From positions 2,391,865-2,455,864 of the forward strand of contig JAGTTQ010000001.1 in the NCBI GenBank assembly GCA_018223415.1: 64,000 nucleotides of DNA, given 5' to 3'. The position numbers and the translations under genes are program-made. Below, piece by piece: positions 18,692 to 31,425 of the stretch (within the stretch, counting starts at the first letter, position 1; the number at the start of each line of letters is the position of its first letter). This stretch comes from Eubacteriaceae bacterium Marseille-Q4139 (GTDB taxonomy: Bacteria > Bacillota > Clostridia > Lachnospirales > Lachnospiraceae). Under the pieces are notes generated by a model. The model did not search any database, was not told the origin of the DNA, and saw only the letters and a program-made list of their open reading frames with translations.

Positions 18692-21600
18692 ATGGAGAAA
18701 AGCAGAATACGTCCGGTGCCGGCCGGCAAGAGCGTAAGAATGAGCTACTCGAGACAGAAAGAAGTTCTCGAGATGCCCAACCTGATCGAAATCCAGAAGA
18801 ATTCCTACCAGTGGTTTCTCGATGAAGGCCTGAAGGAAGTCTTCGAGGACATTTCCCCAATCGCGGACTTTGCTGGTCATCTGAGCCTGGAATTCGTGGA
18901 CTTTACATTATGTAAGGATGATATCAAATATACGATTGAGGAGTGCAAGGAACGGGATGCGACTTACGCTGCGCCCTTAAAGGTCAAGGTAAGACTCTGC
19001 AACAAGGATAAAGATGAAATCAACGAACACGAGATTTTCATGGGTGACCTTCCGTTAATGACGGATACCGGTTCATTCGTGATTAACGGCGCGGAACGTG
19101 TCATTGTCAGCCAGTTAGTACGTTCCCCTGGAATCTATTACGGAATCGACCACGACAAGATCGGTAAGGAGCTTTACTCCTGTACCGTAATCCCGAACCG
19201 CGGTGCATGGCTCGAGTACGAGACCGATTCCAACGATGTTTTCTATGCCCGCGTCGACAGGACGAGAAAGGTGCCGGTGACGGTACTCGTCCGCGCATTG
19301 GGATTCGGTACCAATGCGGAGATCATCGACCTGTTCGGAGAAGAGCCGAAGATCCTTGCAAGCTTCGGAAAAGATACCTCCGACAATTATCAGGACGGCC
19401 TTCTGGAGTTATATAAGAAGATCCGTCCCGGCGAGCCGCTTTCCGTGGACAGCGCGGAGAGCCTGCTTAACAGCATGTTCTTCGACCCGAGAAGATACGA
19501 TCTTGCGAAGGTCGGACGCTATAAATTTAATAAGAAGCTTCACTTCAAGAACCGCATCGTCGGCCAGATATTAGCCGAGGACGTGGTGAACACGGCGACC
19601 GGGGAAATCCTTGCTGAGGCCGGTACGACGGTGACGAAGGAGAAGGCCATTGAGATCCAGAACGCGGCCGTTCCCTGTGTCTGGATCCAGACCGAGGAGA
19701 GGAATGTAAAAGTCCTTTCCAACATGATGGTGGATCTTGCCGCCTGGGTGGATTTCGATCCGGCTGAGATCGGTGTTTCGGAGTTAGTATTCTACCCGGT
19801 GCTTTCCGGTATCCTGGAAAAAGCAGGGGATATGTCCGAAGAGGAATTAAAGGCGGAACTCCATAAGAACATCCACGACCTGATCCCGAAGCACATTACA
19901 AAGGAAGACATCATCGCTTCCATTAACTATAATATGCATCTGGAGTACGGAATCGGTACAAAAGATGATATCGACCACCTCGGAAACAGAAGAATCCGTG
20001 CTGTCGGCGAGCTTTTGCAGAACCAGTACCGCATCGGGCTTTCCAGGATGGAGAGAGTCGTCCGCGAGCGTATGACGACTCAGGACATGGACGGCATCAC
20101 GCCCCAGTCCTTAATCAACATCAAGCCTGTGACGGCGGCTGTGAAGGAATTCTTCGGAAGCTCCCAGCTTTCTCAGTTCATGGATCAGAACAATCCGCTT
20201 TCCGAGCTGACCCACAAGAGACGTCTCTCCGCCCTGGGCCCCGGCGGTCTTTCCAGGGACCGTGCCGGTTTCGAGGTTCGAGACGTACACTACACCCACT
20301 ACGGCCGTATGTGCCCCATCGAGACGCCTGAGGGACCGAACATCGGTCTGATCAACTCCCTGGCCACCTATGCGAGGGTGAACCAGTACGGCTTCGTTGA
20401 GGCACCCTACCGCACCATCGACAAGAGCGATCCGGCAAACCCGAGGGTTACGGACGAGGTGGTTTACCTGACGGCCGACGAGGAAGACAATTTCATCGTG
20501 GCCCAGGCCAACGAACCGCTTGACGAGGACGGACACTTTGTCCACAACAATATTTCCGGACGTTTCCGTGAGGAAACCTCTTCGTTCCAGAAGCGTTCCA
20601 TCGACCTGATGGACGTATCCCCGAAGATGGTATTCTCCGTGGCAACTTCCATGATCCCGTTCCTGGAGAACGACGATGCCAACCGTGCCCTGATGGGTTC
20701 CAACATGCAGCGTCAGGCCGTTCCGCTTCTTAAGACGGAGGCGCCTGTTGTCGGAACCGGTATCGAGGCAAAGGCTGCCGTAGACTCCGGTGTCTGCGTC
20801 CTTGCAAAGAACGCCGGCGTGGTGGAGCGTTCCGCTTCCAACGAGATCATCATTAAGAGAGATTCCGACGGGAACCGCGACGTTTACCGTCTTACGAAAT
20901 TTACGAGAAGCAACCAGTCCAACTGCTACAACCAGAAGCCCATCGTCTACAAGGGAGACCATGTGGAGGCAGGCGAGGTAATCGCAGACGGCCCGTCCAC
21001 CAACAACGGTGAGATTGCCCTTGGAAAGAACCCGTTAATCGGCTTCATGACCTGGGAGGGCTACAACTACGAGGACGCTGTCCTGTTAAGCGAAAAGCTG
21101 GTTCAGGACGATGTCTACACCTCCGTCCACATCGAGGAGTACGAGGCAGAGGCCCGCGACACGAAGCTGGGGCCGGAAGAGATCACGAGAGACGTTCCGG
21201 GCGTCGGCGAAGATGCCTTGAAAGACCTTGACGAGCGCGGAATCATCCGCATCGGTGCCGAGGTTCGTGCCGGTGATATCCTGGTTGGAAAGGTAACTCC
21301 GAAGGGAGAGACTGAGCTGACCGCAGAGGAGCGGCTCCTGCGCGCCATCTTCGGTGAGAAGGCAAGAGAAGTCCGTGATACCTCCTTGAAGGTGCCTCAC
21401 GGCGCATACGGCATTATTGTGGATGCCAAGGTATTTACAAGAGAAAACGGCGATGAGCTGGCTCCCGGCGTGAACCAGTCCGTCCGTATCTATATTGCAC
21501 AGAAACGTAAGATCTCCGTGGGTGATAAGATGGCCGGCCGTCACGGAAACAAGGGTGTTGTTTCCCGCGTGCTGCCTGTTGAGGATATGCCGTTCCTTCC

Positions 21601-22558
21601 GAACGGACGTCCGCTCGACATTGTGCTGAACCCCCTGGGCGTGCCGTCCCGTATGAACATCGGGCAGGTGCTTGAGATCCACTTAAGCCTTGCGGCCAAA
21701 GCCCTCGGCTTCAACGTCGCAACGCCTGTCTTCGACGGTGCTGACGAGAACGACATCCAGGATACCTTAGAGCTTGCAAACGACTATGTGAACATGGAAT
21801 GGGAAGACTTCCAGGAGAAGTACAAAGACCTGATTAAGCCGGAGGTTATGGAATATCTCGGCAATAATCTGGAGCATCGTGCCCTCTGGAAGGGCGTGCC
21901 GATCCAGAGAGACGGAAAAGTCCTTCTCCGCGACGGCCGCACCGGCGAGTATTTCGACAGCCCGACTACCATCGGACACATGCATTACCTGAAGCTTCAC
22001 CACCTGGTAGACGATAAGATCCATGCACGTTCCACGGGACCATACTCCCTCGTAACCCAGCAGCCTCTCGGCGGAAAAGCCCAGTTCGGCGGCCAGCGTT
22101 TCGGCGAGATGGAGGTTTGGGCCCTCGAGGCATACGGTGCATCCTATACGCTCCAGGAAATCTTAACAGTCAAGTCCGACGACGTCGTGGGCCGTGTGAA
22201 GACCTACGAGGCCATCATCAAGGGCGAGAACATTCCGGAGCCGGGTATTCCGGAGTCCTTCAAGGTACTGTTAAAGGAGCTCCAGTCTCTCGGCCTCGAC
22301 GTGCGCGTGCTGCGTGACGACGGCGAGGAGGTAGAGATGACCGAGACTATCGACTACGGCGACACCGACCTGCGCTCCATCATCGAGGGCGACAGACGCT
22401 ACAACGAAGAAGACTCCTTCGGAAGCTACGGCTACCAGCAGCAGGAATTCAAGGGCGACGAGCTTGTGAGCGTGGAGGACGACGACTATACAGAGGATGA
22501 GGGTGCAGACGACGAGGATCTCATTGACGACGACTACACCATTAACGATAATGAATAG
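18692..22558 (+). CDS. rpoB: RNA polymerase beta subunit
   Basis: 1288-residue beta subunit. The start follows AGGGGTGA. The rifampicin pocket reads FGSSQLSQFMDQNNPLSELT, then HKRRLSALGPGGL, with Asp, His and Ser at E. coli positions 516, 526 and 531, so no known resistance change is seen. The conserved GDKMAGRHGNKG and the C-terminal clamp LGGKAQFGGQRFGEMEVWALEAYGA (quoted in part) are present. The C-terminus has a very acidic extension. rplJ and rplL, usually just upstream, are absent; the hydrogenase operon is there instead and rpoB has its own promoter. Confidence 0.98.
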   Translation: MEKSRIRPVPAGKSVRMSYSRQKEVLEMPNLIEIQKNSYQWFLDEGLKEVFEDISPIADFAGHLSLEFVDFTLCKDDIKYTIEECKERDATYAAPLKVKVRLCNKDKDEINEHEIFMGDLPLMTDTGSFVINGAERVIVSQLVRSPGIYYGIDHDKIGKELYSCTVIPNRGAWLEYETDSNDVFYARVDRTRKVPVTVLVRALGFGTNAEIIDLFGEEPKILASFGKDTSDNYQDGLLELYKKIRPGEPLSVDSAESLLNSMFFDPRRYDLAKVGRYKFNKKLHFKNRIVGQILAEDVVNTATGEILAEAGTTVTKEKAIEIQNAAVPCVWIQTEERNVKVLSNMMVDLAAWVDFDPAEIGVSELVFYPVLSGILEKAGDMSEEELKAELHKNIHDLIPKHITKEDIIASINYNMHLEYGIGTKDDIDHLGNRRIRAVGELLQNQYRIGLSRMERVVRERMTTQDMDGITPQSLINIKPVTAAVKEFFGSSQLSQFMDQNNPLSELTHKRRLSALGPGGLSRDRAGFEVRDVHYTHYGRMCPIETPEGPNIGLINSLATYARVNQYGFVEAPYRTIDKSDPANPRVTDEVVYLTADEEDNFIVAQANEPLDEDGHFVHNNISGRFREETSSFQKRSIDLMDVSPKMVFSVATSMIPFLENDDANRALMGSNMQRQAVPLLKTEAPVVGTGIEAKAAVDSGVCVLAKNAGVVERSASNEIIIKRDSDGNRDVYRLTKFTRSNQSNCYNQKPIVYKGDHVEAGEVIADGPSTNNGEIALGKNPLIGFMTWEGYNYEDAVLLSEKLVQDDVYTSVHIEEYEAEARDTKLGPEEITRDVPGVGEDALKDLDERGIIRIGAEVRAGDILVGKVTPKGETELTAEERLLRAIFGEKAREVRDTSLKVPHGAYGIIVDAKVFTRENGDELAPGVNQSVRIYIAQKRKISVGDKMAGRHGNKGVVSRVLPVEDMPFLPNGRPLDIVLNPLGVPSRMNIGQVLEIHLSLAAKALGFNVATPVFDGADENDIQDTLELANDYVNMEWEDFQEKYKDLIKPEVMEYLGNNLEHRALWKGVPIQRDGKVLLRDGRTGEYFDSPTTIGHMHYLKLHHLVDDKIHARSTGPYSLVTQQPLGGKAQFGGQRFGEMEVWALEAYGASYTLQEILTVKSDDVVGRVKTYEAIIKGENIPEPGIPESFKVLLKELQSLGLDVRVLRDDGEEVEMTETIDYGDTDLRSIIEGDRRYNEEDSFGSYGYQQQEFKGDELVSVEDDDYTEDEGADDEDLIDDDYTINDNE

Positions 22559-22573
22559 AAGGGAGTACCGTTC

Positions 22574-26227
<3,654 letters not shown>

Positions 26228-26239
26228 TCAGAAACGATA

Positions 26240-26271
26240 CAGAAAGAGTTCCGAAAACGGGGCTCTTTCTG
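26240..26271 (+). terminator. Hairpin after rpoC, probable terminator
   Basis: 9-bp stem CAGAAAGAG with CTCTTTCTG and a 14-nt loop, 13 nt after the rpoC stop. The T run is within the stem and no U tract follows, so it is a weak terminator candidate. Confidence 0.5.
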
Positions 26272-26323
26272 CATATCCGGAAGGTTCGTCCGGACTAATA
26301 ATCATTGCAAGAGGAATTTTGAT

Positions 26324-27490
26324 ATGATAACATTATTATCAGGTATCTTTATCAAAAACAGGGACCAGACGGAAAACGGCGAGGTGCGGCGCGCCTACGG
26401 GATGCTTTGCAGCCTGGTGGGCATCGGGCTCAACGTCCTTCTGTTTGCCGGAAAGTATCTGGCCGGTGTCATCAGCGGTTCCATCGCCATCACGGCCGAT
26501 GCTTTCAATAACCTTTCCGACGCCGGTTCGTCATTCATCACGCTGGTGGGCTTCAAGTTTTCCGGGATGAAGGCGGATGCCGGCCATCCCTTTGGCCATG
26601 GGCGGATCGAGTACATATCCGGCTTCGGCGTGTCCATGATTATCATTCTCATGGGAGCCGAGCTGTTTAAAAGCTCGGTGGAAAAGATCCTGCACCCCGA
26701 GCCGGTGGCGGCCGGGACGCTTTCCATGGCGATTCTTGTGGCGTCCATCGCTGTGAAGCTTTACATGTGTTTATACAACCGTTCCATCGGAAAGAAAATC
26801 GGATCGGAGGCCATGAAGGCGACGGCCATGGACAGCTTAAGCGATTCTGCGGCGACGACTGCCGTGCTGCTTTCCATGGGCGTAACGTATGTGACAGGGA
26901 AGAATATCGACGGCTGGTGCGGCCTTCTCGTAGCCGGGTTTGTCCTTTATGCCGGATACAGTGCGGCAAGGGACACGTTGAACCCGCTTCTTGGCGAGCC
27001 GCCGTCGGCCGAGTTCGTGGAGGAGATTAAGAGCACGGTCATGGCCCATCCGGAAATTTTGGGGATTCACGACCTGGTTGTCCACGATTATGGCCCTGGA
27101 AGACGGATGATTTCGCTCCACGGCGAGGTGTCGGGCGACTGCGATATTTTTGAGATCCATGATGTCATCGACAGGATTGAAAAGGAGCTGAACCAGAAGT
27201 TAGGCTGTGAGTCGGTGATCCATATGGATCCCATCGAGGTCAACAATAAGACCGTGGAGGAGACGAAGGCCGTGCTGGTAAACCGGTTAAAGGAGCGGTA
27301 CCCGGAGATTTCCATCCATGATTTCCGCATGGTGCAGGGGCCGACCCACACGAACCTGATTTTTGACGCCGTTGTGCCCTTCGGCTTTCCTCTGAGCAAC
27401 GACGAGGTGAGAGAGGGGATTGAACGGCTGGTGGACGAGACATGGGAAAATTATTTTGCCGTCGTCCAGGTGGAACAGTCTTACGTTTAG
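26324..27490 (+). CDS. Cation diffusion facilitator family transporter
   Basis: 388-residue CDF-family metal/proton antiporter. It has about six TM helices. The first metal site is in TM2 (ITADAFNNLSDAGSS), followed by the family signature HPFGHGRIEY. The second site is in TM5 (MDSLSDSAATTAVL), and there is a C-terminal cytoplasmic dimerisation domain with His and Asp residues. It exports Zn, Mn or Fe; the DxxxxxxD TM2 motif leans towards Mn/Fe rather than the HxxxD of zinc-specific members (inference). GAGGA precedes the ATG. Confidence 0.92.
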   Translation: MITLLSGIFIKNRDQTENGEVRRAYGMLCSLVGIGLNVLLFAGKYLAGVISGSIAITADAFNNLSDAGSSFITLVGFKFSGMKADAGHPFGHGRIEYISGFGVSMIIILMGAELFKSSVEKILHPEPVAAGTLSMAILVASIAVKLYMCLYNRSIGKKIGSEAMKATAMDSLSDSAATTAVLLSMGVTYVTGKNIDGWCGLLVAGFVLYAGYSAARDTLNPLLGEPPSAEFVEEIKSTVMAHPEILGIHDLVVHDYGPGRRMISLHGEVSGDCDIFEIHDVIDRIEKELNQKLGCESVIHMDPIEVNNKTVEETKAVLVNRLKERYPEISIHDFRMVQGPTHTNLIFDAVVPFGFPLSNDEVREGIERLVDETWENYFAVVQVEQSYV

Positions 27491-27549
27491 GGAGGCGGCG
27501 GTTTTATCCGCGTTTCCCAGGCAAATAAAAAGGTATGGAGGGAATTGGC

Positions 27550-28752
27550 ATGAATGAGACAATCACAATGTATCAGGGGGAGAGAAAAGGCGGCGAGGCG
27601 CCGGAGTTCCTGACTAAGGCCGAGGGGGACAAAGTCCGGGCGTTTCATAAGTCGCTTTCTGAGTATGAACAGACGCCGCTTGTTTCTCTGGATTCCATGG
27701 CGAAAAAGCTTGGCGTCGGCGGGATTTATGTAAAGGACGAGTCGAAGCGGTTCGGGCTCAAGGCTTTTAAGGCGCTTGGCGCGTCCTATGCGATCCACTG
27801 CCTGCTGGAAGAAGACGCCGGGGAAGCGGGAGACATGTTCTGCGCCGAGGCTGTTTCCGATGAGGGCGGGACGGTGCATCCGGCGTTTCCCGGCGGAAAG
27901 GGGAAGGTCTTTGTGACGGCCACCGACGGGAACCACGGGAAAGGCGTGGCCTGGTCGGCTTATAAGGCGGGCGGGCGTGCGTTCGTGTTCATGCCAAAGG
28001 GCTCCAGGCAGTGCCGGGTAGACGCCATCGCGGCCATCGGCGAGACGAAGGTGACGGTGACGGACTGGAACTACGACGATACGGTGCGGTATGCCTATCA
28101 GTTTGCGAGGGAGAACGGCTATTATTTCGTCCAGGATACGGGCTTTGACGGCTACACCAGGATCCCGAACCTGATCGCCCAGGGCTATATGACTATGGCC
28201 CAGGAGGCCCTTGAGCAGATGGAGGCGGCCGGCGCCGGGCTTCCGACCCATGTGTTCCTCCAGGCAGGCGTCGGCACCATGGCCGGAGGCGTTTTGGGAT
28301 ATTTTGTCAATGTCCTCGGAGAAAAGTGCCCGAAGGCGGCCATCATCGAGGCCGATGAGTCTGCCTGCGTCATGGCATCTGCAAAGGCCGGAGAGCGGGT
28401 CGCCATCGGCGGGAACCCGCAGACGGTCATGGCCGGATTAAACTGCGGCGAGGTGAACCTCTGCATCTGGCCGATTCTTAAAGATTTTGCATCGTTTTAC
28501 GTTTCCTGCCCCGACTGGGTGACGGAGCTTGGGATGAAGTCCTATGCCCATCCGGAGGGGAGCGATGCGCCTGTTGTTTCCGGCGAGTCGGGAGCCGTGG
28601 GCCTGGGGCTTATCATGAGCCTCTGCACGAAGCCGGAATACGCGGAGTACCGGAAGGCCATGGGGCTTGATAAATCGGCGCGGATTTTGATGTTCTCCAC
28701 GGAGGGCGATACGGATCCGGAGCACTACGCGCAGGTTGTAAAAAACGCGTAA
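27550..28752 (+). CDS. dpaL: Diaminopropionate ammonia-lyase
   Basis: PLP-dependent fold type II lyase of 400 residues that converts 2,3-diaminopropionate to pyruvate and ammonia. The PLP lysine lies in SKRFGLKAFKALGASYA, the asparagine loop is ATDGNHGKGVAW, and the glycine-rich phosphate loop is QAGVGTMAGGVLGYF. I chose the ATG at 27550 because GGAGGG is well placed; the ATG at 27535 lies too close to its upstream purines. It appears to be a single gene after the CDF transporter gene. Confidence 0.93.
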   Translation: MNETITMYQGERKGGEAPEFLTKAEGDKVRAFHKSLSEYEQTPLVSLDSMAKKLGVGGIYVKDESKRFGLKAFKALGASYAIHCLLEEDAGEAGDMFCAEAVSDEGGTVHPAFPGGKGKVFVTATDGNHGKGVAWSAYKAGGRAFVFMPKGSRQCRVDAIAAIGETKVTVTDWNYDDTVRYAYQFARENGYYFVQDTGFDGYTRIPNLIAQGYMTMAQEALEQMEAAGAGLPTHVFLQAGVGTMAGGVLGYFVNVLGEKCPKAAIIEADESACVMASAKAGERVAIGGNPQTVMAGLNCGEVNLCIWPILKDFASFYVSCPDWVTELGMKSYAHPEGSDAPVVSGESGAVGLGLIMSLCTKPEYAEYRKAMGLDKSARILMFSTEGDTDPEHYAQVVKNA

Positions 28753-28787
28753 AAGTTCATATTTTTTGAAAATTCAGCAGAAATCTA

Positions 28788-28816
28788 TTGAAAAAATTAA
28801 GAAATTCTTCTATAAT
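28788..28816 (+). promoter_or_regulatory. Sigma-A promoter of the secreted repeat protein genes
   Basis: TTGAAA at 28788-28793, a 17-bp spacer, and TATAAT at 28811-28816, 41 nt before the first small secreted protein gene. Confidence 0.75.
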
Positions 28817-28857
28817 ATTTTCATATTCATTAAGAAAAAAGAAATGGAGGAATTTGT

Positions 28858-29166
28858 ATGAGAAAATTAAACAAGGCTTTGCTGATTGCAATTCCGATGA
28901 CGCTTGCGATGGCATTCACATCCTTTGCCGGCCAGTGGAATTACGACATGAACGGCTGGTGGTATGGAACGGACGACGGCGGATACCTGGACGACGGCTG
29001 GCACTGGCTTGACGGAAACGGCGACGGGATTGCCGAGTGCTATTATTTCGGACATGACGGCTACATGGTAAACGACCATGGCTATGCAGACGGCTATACC
29101 GTAGATGACAACGGCGCCTGGACAATCAATGGGGCTGTCCAGACCCGCGATGCTTCCACGCTTTAA
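28858..29166 (+). CDS. Small secreted protein with cell-wall-binding-like repeats
   Basis: 102 residues: a signal peptide (LLIAIPMTLAMAFTSFAGQW), then aromatic/glycine repeats GWWYGTDDGGYLDDGWHWLD and GDGIAECYYFGHDGYMV that resemble choline/cell-wall-binding (CW) repeats found in many Lachnospiraceae surface proteins. There is no catalytic domain. AATGGAGG precedes the ATG. The gene is paired with a paralogue 31 nt downstream that shares the same N-terminal layout, so this is a tandem duplication with a C-terminal domain lost or gained. Confidence 0.8.
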   Translation: MRKLNKALLIAIPMTLAMAFTSFAGQWNYDMNGWWYGTDDGGYLDDGWHWLDGNGDGIAECYYFGHDGYMVNDHGYADGYTVDDNGAWTINGAVQTRDASTL

Positions 29167-29197
29167 TTGGCCGTTCTTTAAGGAGGATTGACAAAAT

Positions 29198-30283
29198 ATG
29201 AAGGCTTGGAAAAAAATTGCCGTGTCGGCTGCTGCGCTGACACTGGCGGCGTCATTCCCGGCACTTGCCGGCCAGTGGCATAATGATATGAACGGCTGGT
29301 GGTACGAGAACGACGACGGGAGCTATGCGAAAAACGGCTGGTACTGGCTCGACGGAAACCAGGACGGCATTGCGGAGTGCTATTATTTCGGAACCGACGG
29401 CTATATGCTCGGCGAGCATGGCTATGTGGACGGCTATGAGGTGGACGGAAACGGCGCATGGATCGTGAACGGAAAGGTTCAGACGAAGGCCGTGGAAGTG
29501 ACGGCGCCCGCAGGGGAACAGACGGAAGCGGTGCAGGAGGAGACCGAACAGCCGGCCGCAGACATGTCGGATCCCATGTCCGTTTACCGCGCAGCCCAGG
29601 ATAAGATGAACGCGGTCGACAGCATGGACGCCTCCGTTGTCTATAAAATGTCCATGTCCGAGGCGGACACTGCGATTAACATGGACATGGTTATGAACCT
29701 GAAGCTCAAAGGCGCCCAGACCGGCGATATCGAATTCGTGTCAGACGGCAATATGACGATGCTGGGAATGGAGATGCCGTATTCCATGTTCTACACGGAC
29801 GGCTACTATTATATCGACATGATGGGCATGAAGGTTAAAGAGGCCATGCCGATGGCGGAGGCCCTTGAGGATGCCCAGAGCAACATGGAGCTGGTCAACG
29901 TCGATGAAAATCTTATGGAAAATATGCAGATGCGGACAGAGGGCGGAAAGACTGTCATCTCCTATGAGGTCGGTATGGAAGAAATCAATTCGTATCTGAA
30001 TCAGGTGATGGGGACGGCCGGAATGGAAGACCTGCTCGGCAGCGTCGATTACCGGATCAACATCACAAACGGCGAGGCCGTCATTGACGAGAGCGGATAT
30101 TGTACCAGTGAGCGGATCTATATGGATATGGATATGATCGTTACGGATCCGGAGACCGGAGCGTCGGAAAGCCTGAACTGCAAGCTGGATATGTCTCTGG
30201 TTTACAACAACCCGGGACAGCCGGTTGATTTCGTAATTCCGTCTACGGAAGGCTACGAGGACGTTACGACACCGGCGCTGTAA
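29198..30283 (+). CDS. Secreted protein: wall-binding-like repeat plus DUF6612-like domain
   Basis: 361 residues. A signal peptide is followed by a region nearly parallel to the preceding gene (GWWYENDDGSYAKNGWYWLD, then GIAECYYFGTDGYML). A Glu/Ala/Pro linker (about 100-125) leads to a C-terminal domain of about 230 residues with regular Met-rich beta strands (MDSMDASVVYKMSMSE, MGMKVKEAMPMAEAL). This domain looks like the LppX/DUF6612 type, whose relatives hold lipids or small ligands. The function is unknown. AAGGAGG lies before the ATG and a strong terminator follows the stop. Confidence 0.75.
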   Translation: MKAWKKIAVSAAALTLAASFPALAGQWHNDMNGWWYENDDGSYAKNGWYWLDGNQDGIAECYYFGTDGYMLGEHGYVDGYEVDGNGAWIVNGKVQTKAVEVTAPAGEQTEAVQEETEQPAADMSDPMSVYRAAQDKMNAVDSMDASVVYKMSMSEADTAINMDMVMNLKLKGAQTGDIEFVSDGNMTMLGMEMPYSMFYTDGYYYIDMMGMKVKEAMPMAEALEDAQSNMELVNVDENLMENMQMRTEGGKTVISYEVGMEEINSYLNQVMGTAGMEDLLGSVDYRINITNGEAVIDESGYCTSERIYMDMDMIVTDPETGASESLNCKLDMSLVYNNPGQPVDFVIPSTEGYEDVTTPAL

Positions 30284-30300
30284 GAAAATATGGAACGGAA

Positions 30301-30330
30301 AAAAGGAGCATCTGCGGATGCTCCTTTTTA
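30301..30330. terminator. Bidirectional terminator
   Basis: Perfect 12-bp stem AAAAGGAGCATC with GATGCTCCTTTT around a TGCG loop. A/T runs on both sides serve the secreted protein gene and the convergent dehydrogenase gene. Confidence 0.92.
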
Positions 30331-30345
30331 ATATCGAAAAAACGC

Positions 30346-31287
30346 TTACATGACGTTCTGCGGCGTTCCCTTGATCCATTTGTCAATATTGTCGAAGACG
30401 ATGACGGCGCGCTTTTCCAGGGCCTCTTTTGTGGCAAAGGCCACATGCGGCGTCGCAATCACGTTCTTTGCCGTAAGAAGCGGGTGATTTTCCGGTACCG
30501 GCGGTTCCATTTCAAAGACGTCGATGCCGGCGCCTGCCAGGTCTCCGGCATTTAACGCGTCGGCCAGGGCCTGGCTGTCGACAACGGGGCCGCGGGACGT
30601 GTTGATTAAGATAGCGGAAGTCTTCATCTTTGCAAGCTCATCTTTTCCGATGAGGCCGCAGGTGGAGTCGTTTAACGGCGTGTGGACGGAGACGATGTCA
30701 CTCTCGGAAAGGAGCGTGTCCATATCCACGTAGCGGATGCCGGGAATGTCCTTTTTGGTGCGGCTGTATGCGAGAACCTCGCAGCCGAAGGCTTTTGCAA
30801 TTTCGGCCACGCGCAGGCCGATGGCGCCGGTTCCGATGACGCCGAATTTTTTGCCCTCCAGCTCAAATCCGACAAGGCCGTCTTTTGTGCCGCCCTTTCT
30901 CACAACGTCGTTGCAGGCAACCATCCGGCGGTACAGCGCGATTACCATGCCGAATACCAGGTCGGCCACGGCTGCGGTGGAGTAGCCGGCGCAGTTGCTC
31001 ACGAGGACATGGTTTGCTTTGCAGGCATCCATGGCGATGTGGTCGACGCCGGTGAAGGCCACGGAGAGCATTTTTAAGTTTTTGCAGCCGTTTATGACGT
31101 CGGCGTTCATCGGGAGGTTGGAGACCGCGATGATGTCGGCGTCTTTTCCGCGCTCAATCAGGGTTTCCGTGTCGGTGACGCGGGTATTATAATACTGGAT
31201 TTCCAGGTCGGACGGAAGCATGTCCTTTGCCATGGAAAGAAGTTTTTCGTCATTTACGCCCAAAGGCTCAATAATCACAAGTTTCAT
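30346..31287 (-). CDS. D-isomer-specific 2-hydroxyacid dehydrogenase
   Basis: NAD(P)-dependent dehydrogenase of 313 residues. The Rossmann loop is GVIGTGAIGLRVAEIAKAFG, the active-site Arg lies in NTSRGPVVD, the Glu in IDVFEMEPP and the His in ATPHVAFATKEA. It reduces 2-keto acids such as hydroxypyruvate, glyoxylate or phenylpyruvate; the substrate is not decided by sequence. GGGGG precedes the ATG. It is a single gene, convergent with the secreted protein gene and divergent from the glycosyltransferase gene. Confidence 0.92.
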   Translation of the reverse strand: MKLVIIEPLGVNDEKLLSMAKDMLPSDLEIQYYNTRVTDTETLIERGKDADIIAVSNLPMNADVINGCKNLKMLSVAFTGVDHIAMDACKANHVLVSNCAGYSTAAVADLVFGMVIALYRRMVACNDVVRKGGTKDGLVGFELEGKKFGVIGTGAIGLRVAEIAKAFGCEVLAYSRTKKDIPGIRYVDMDTLLSESDIVSVHTPLNDSTCGLIGKDELAKMKTSAILINTSRGPVVDSQALADALNAGDLAGAGIDVFEMEPPVPENHPLLTAKNVIATPHVAFATKEALEKRAVIVFDNIDKWIKGTPQNVM

Positions 31288-31391
31288 TGGTGATACCCCC
31301 TGTTTTTTTATCTGGTTTCCATTTTAAGCCTTTTTACGGAAACATTCAATGGATTTTGGGAATTATTTTCCGGGCGGCCAGGGTTTCGCGG

Positions 31392-31400
31392 CATATAGTA
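31392..31400 (+). promoter_or_regulatory. Sporulation-type -10 box candidate (CATAnnnTA)
   Basis: CATATAGTA matches the sigma-K/sigma-E -10 consensus CATAnnnTA, 26 nt before the glycosyltransferase start. No convincing -35 AC is seen at 16-17 bp, so support is weak alone; it matches a better example upstream of the collagen gene. Confidence 0.3.
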
Positions 31401-31425
31401 TAGAAAGAAGAGCGGGAGTCCGGAT

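Noticed and set aside
20161..20280. Possible rifampicin resistance change in rpoB
   Set aside because: The Asp, His and Ser key positions are all wild type.
20111..20962. Long antisense frame inside rpoB (and similar ones in rpoC, fusA and tuf)
   Set aside because: Codon-bias shadows of highly expressed genes, without start signals or recognisable domains.
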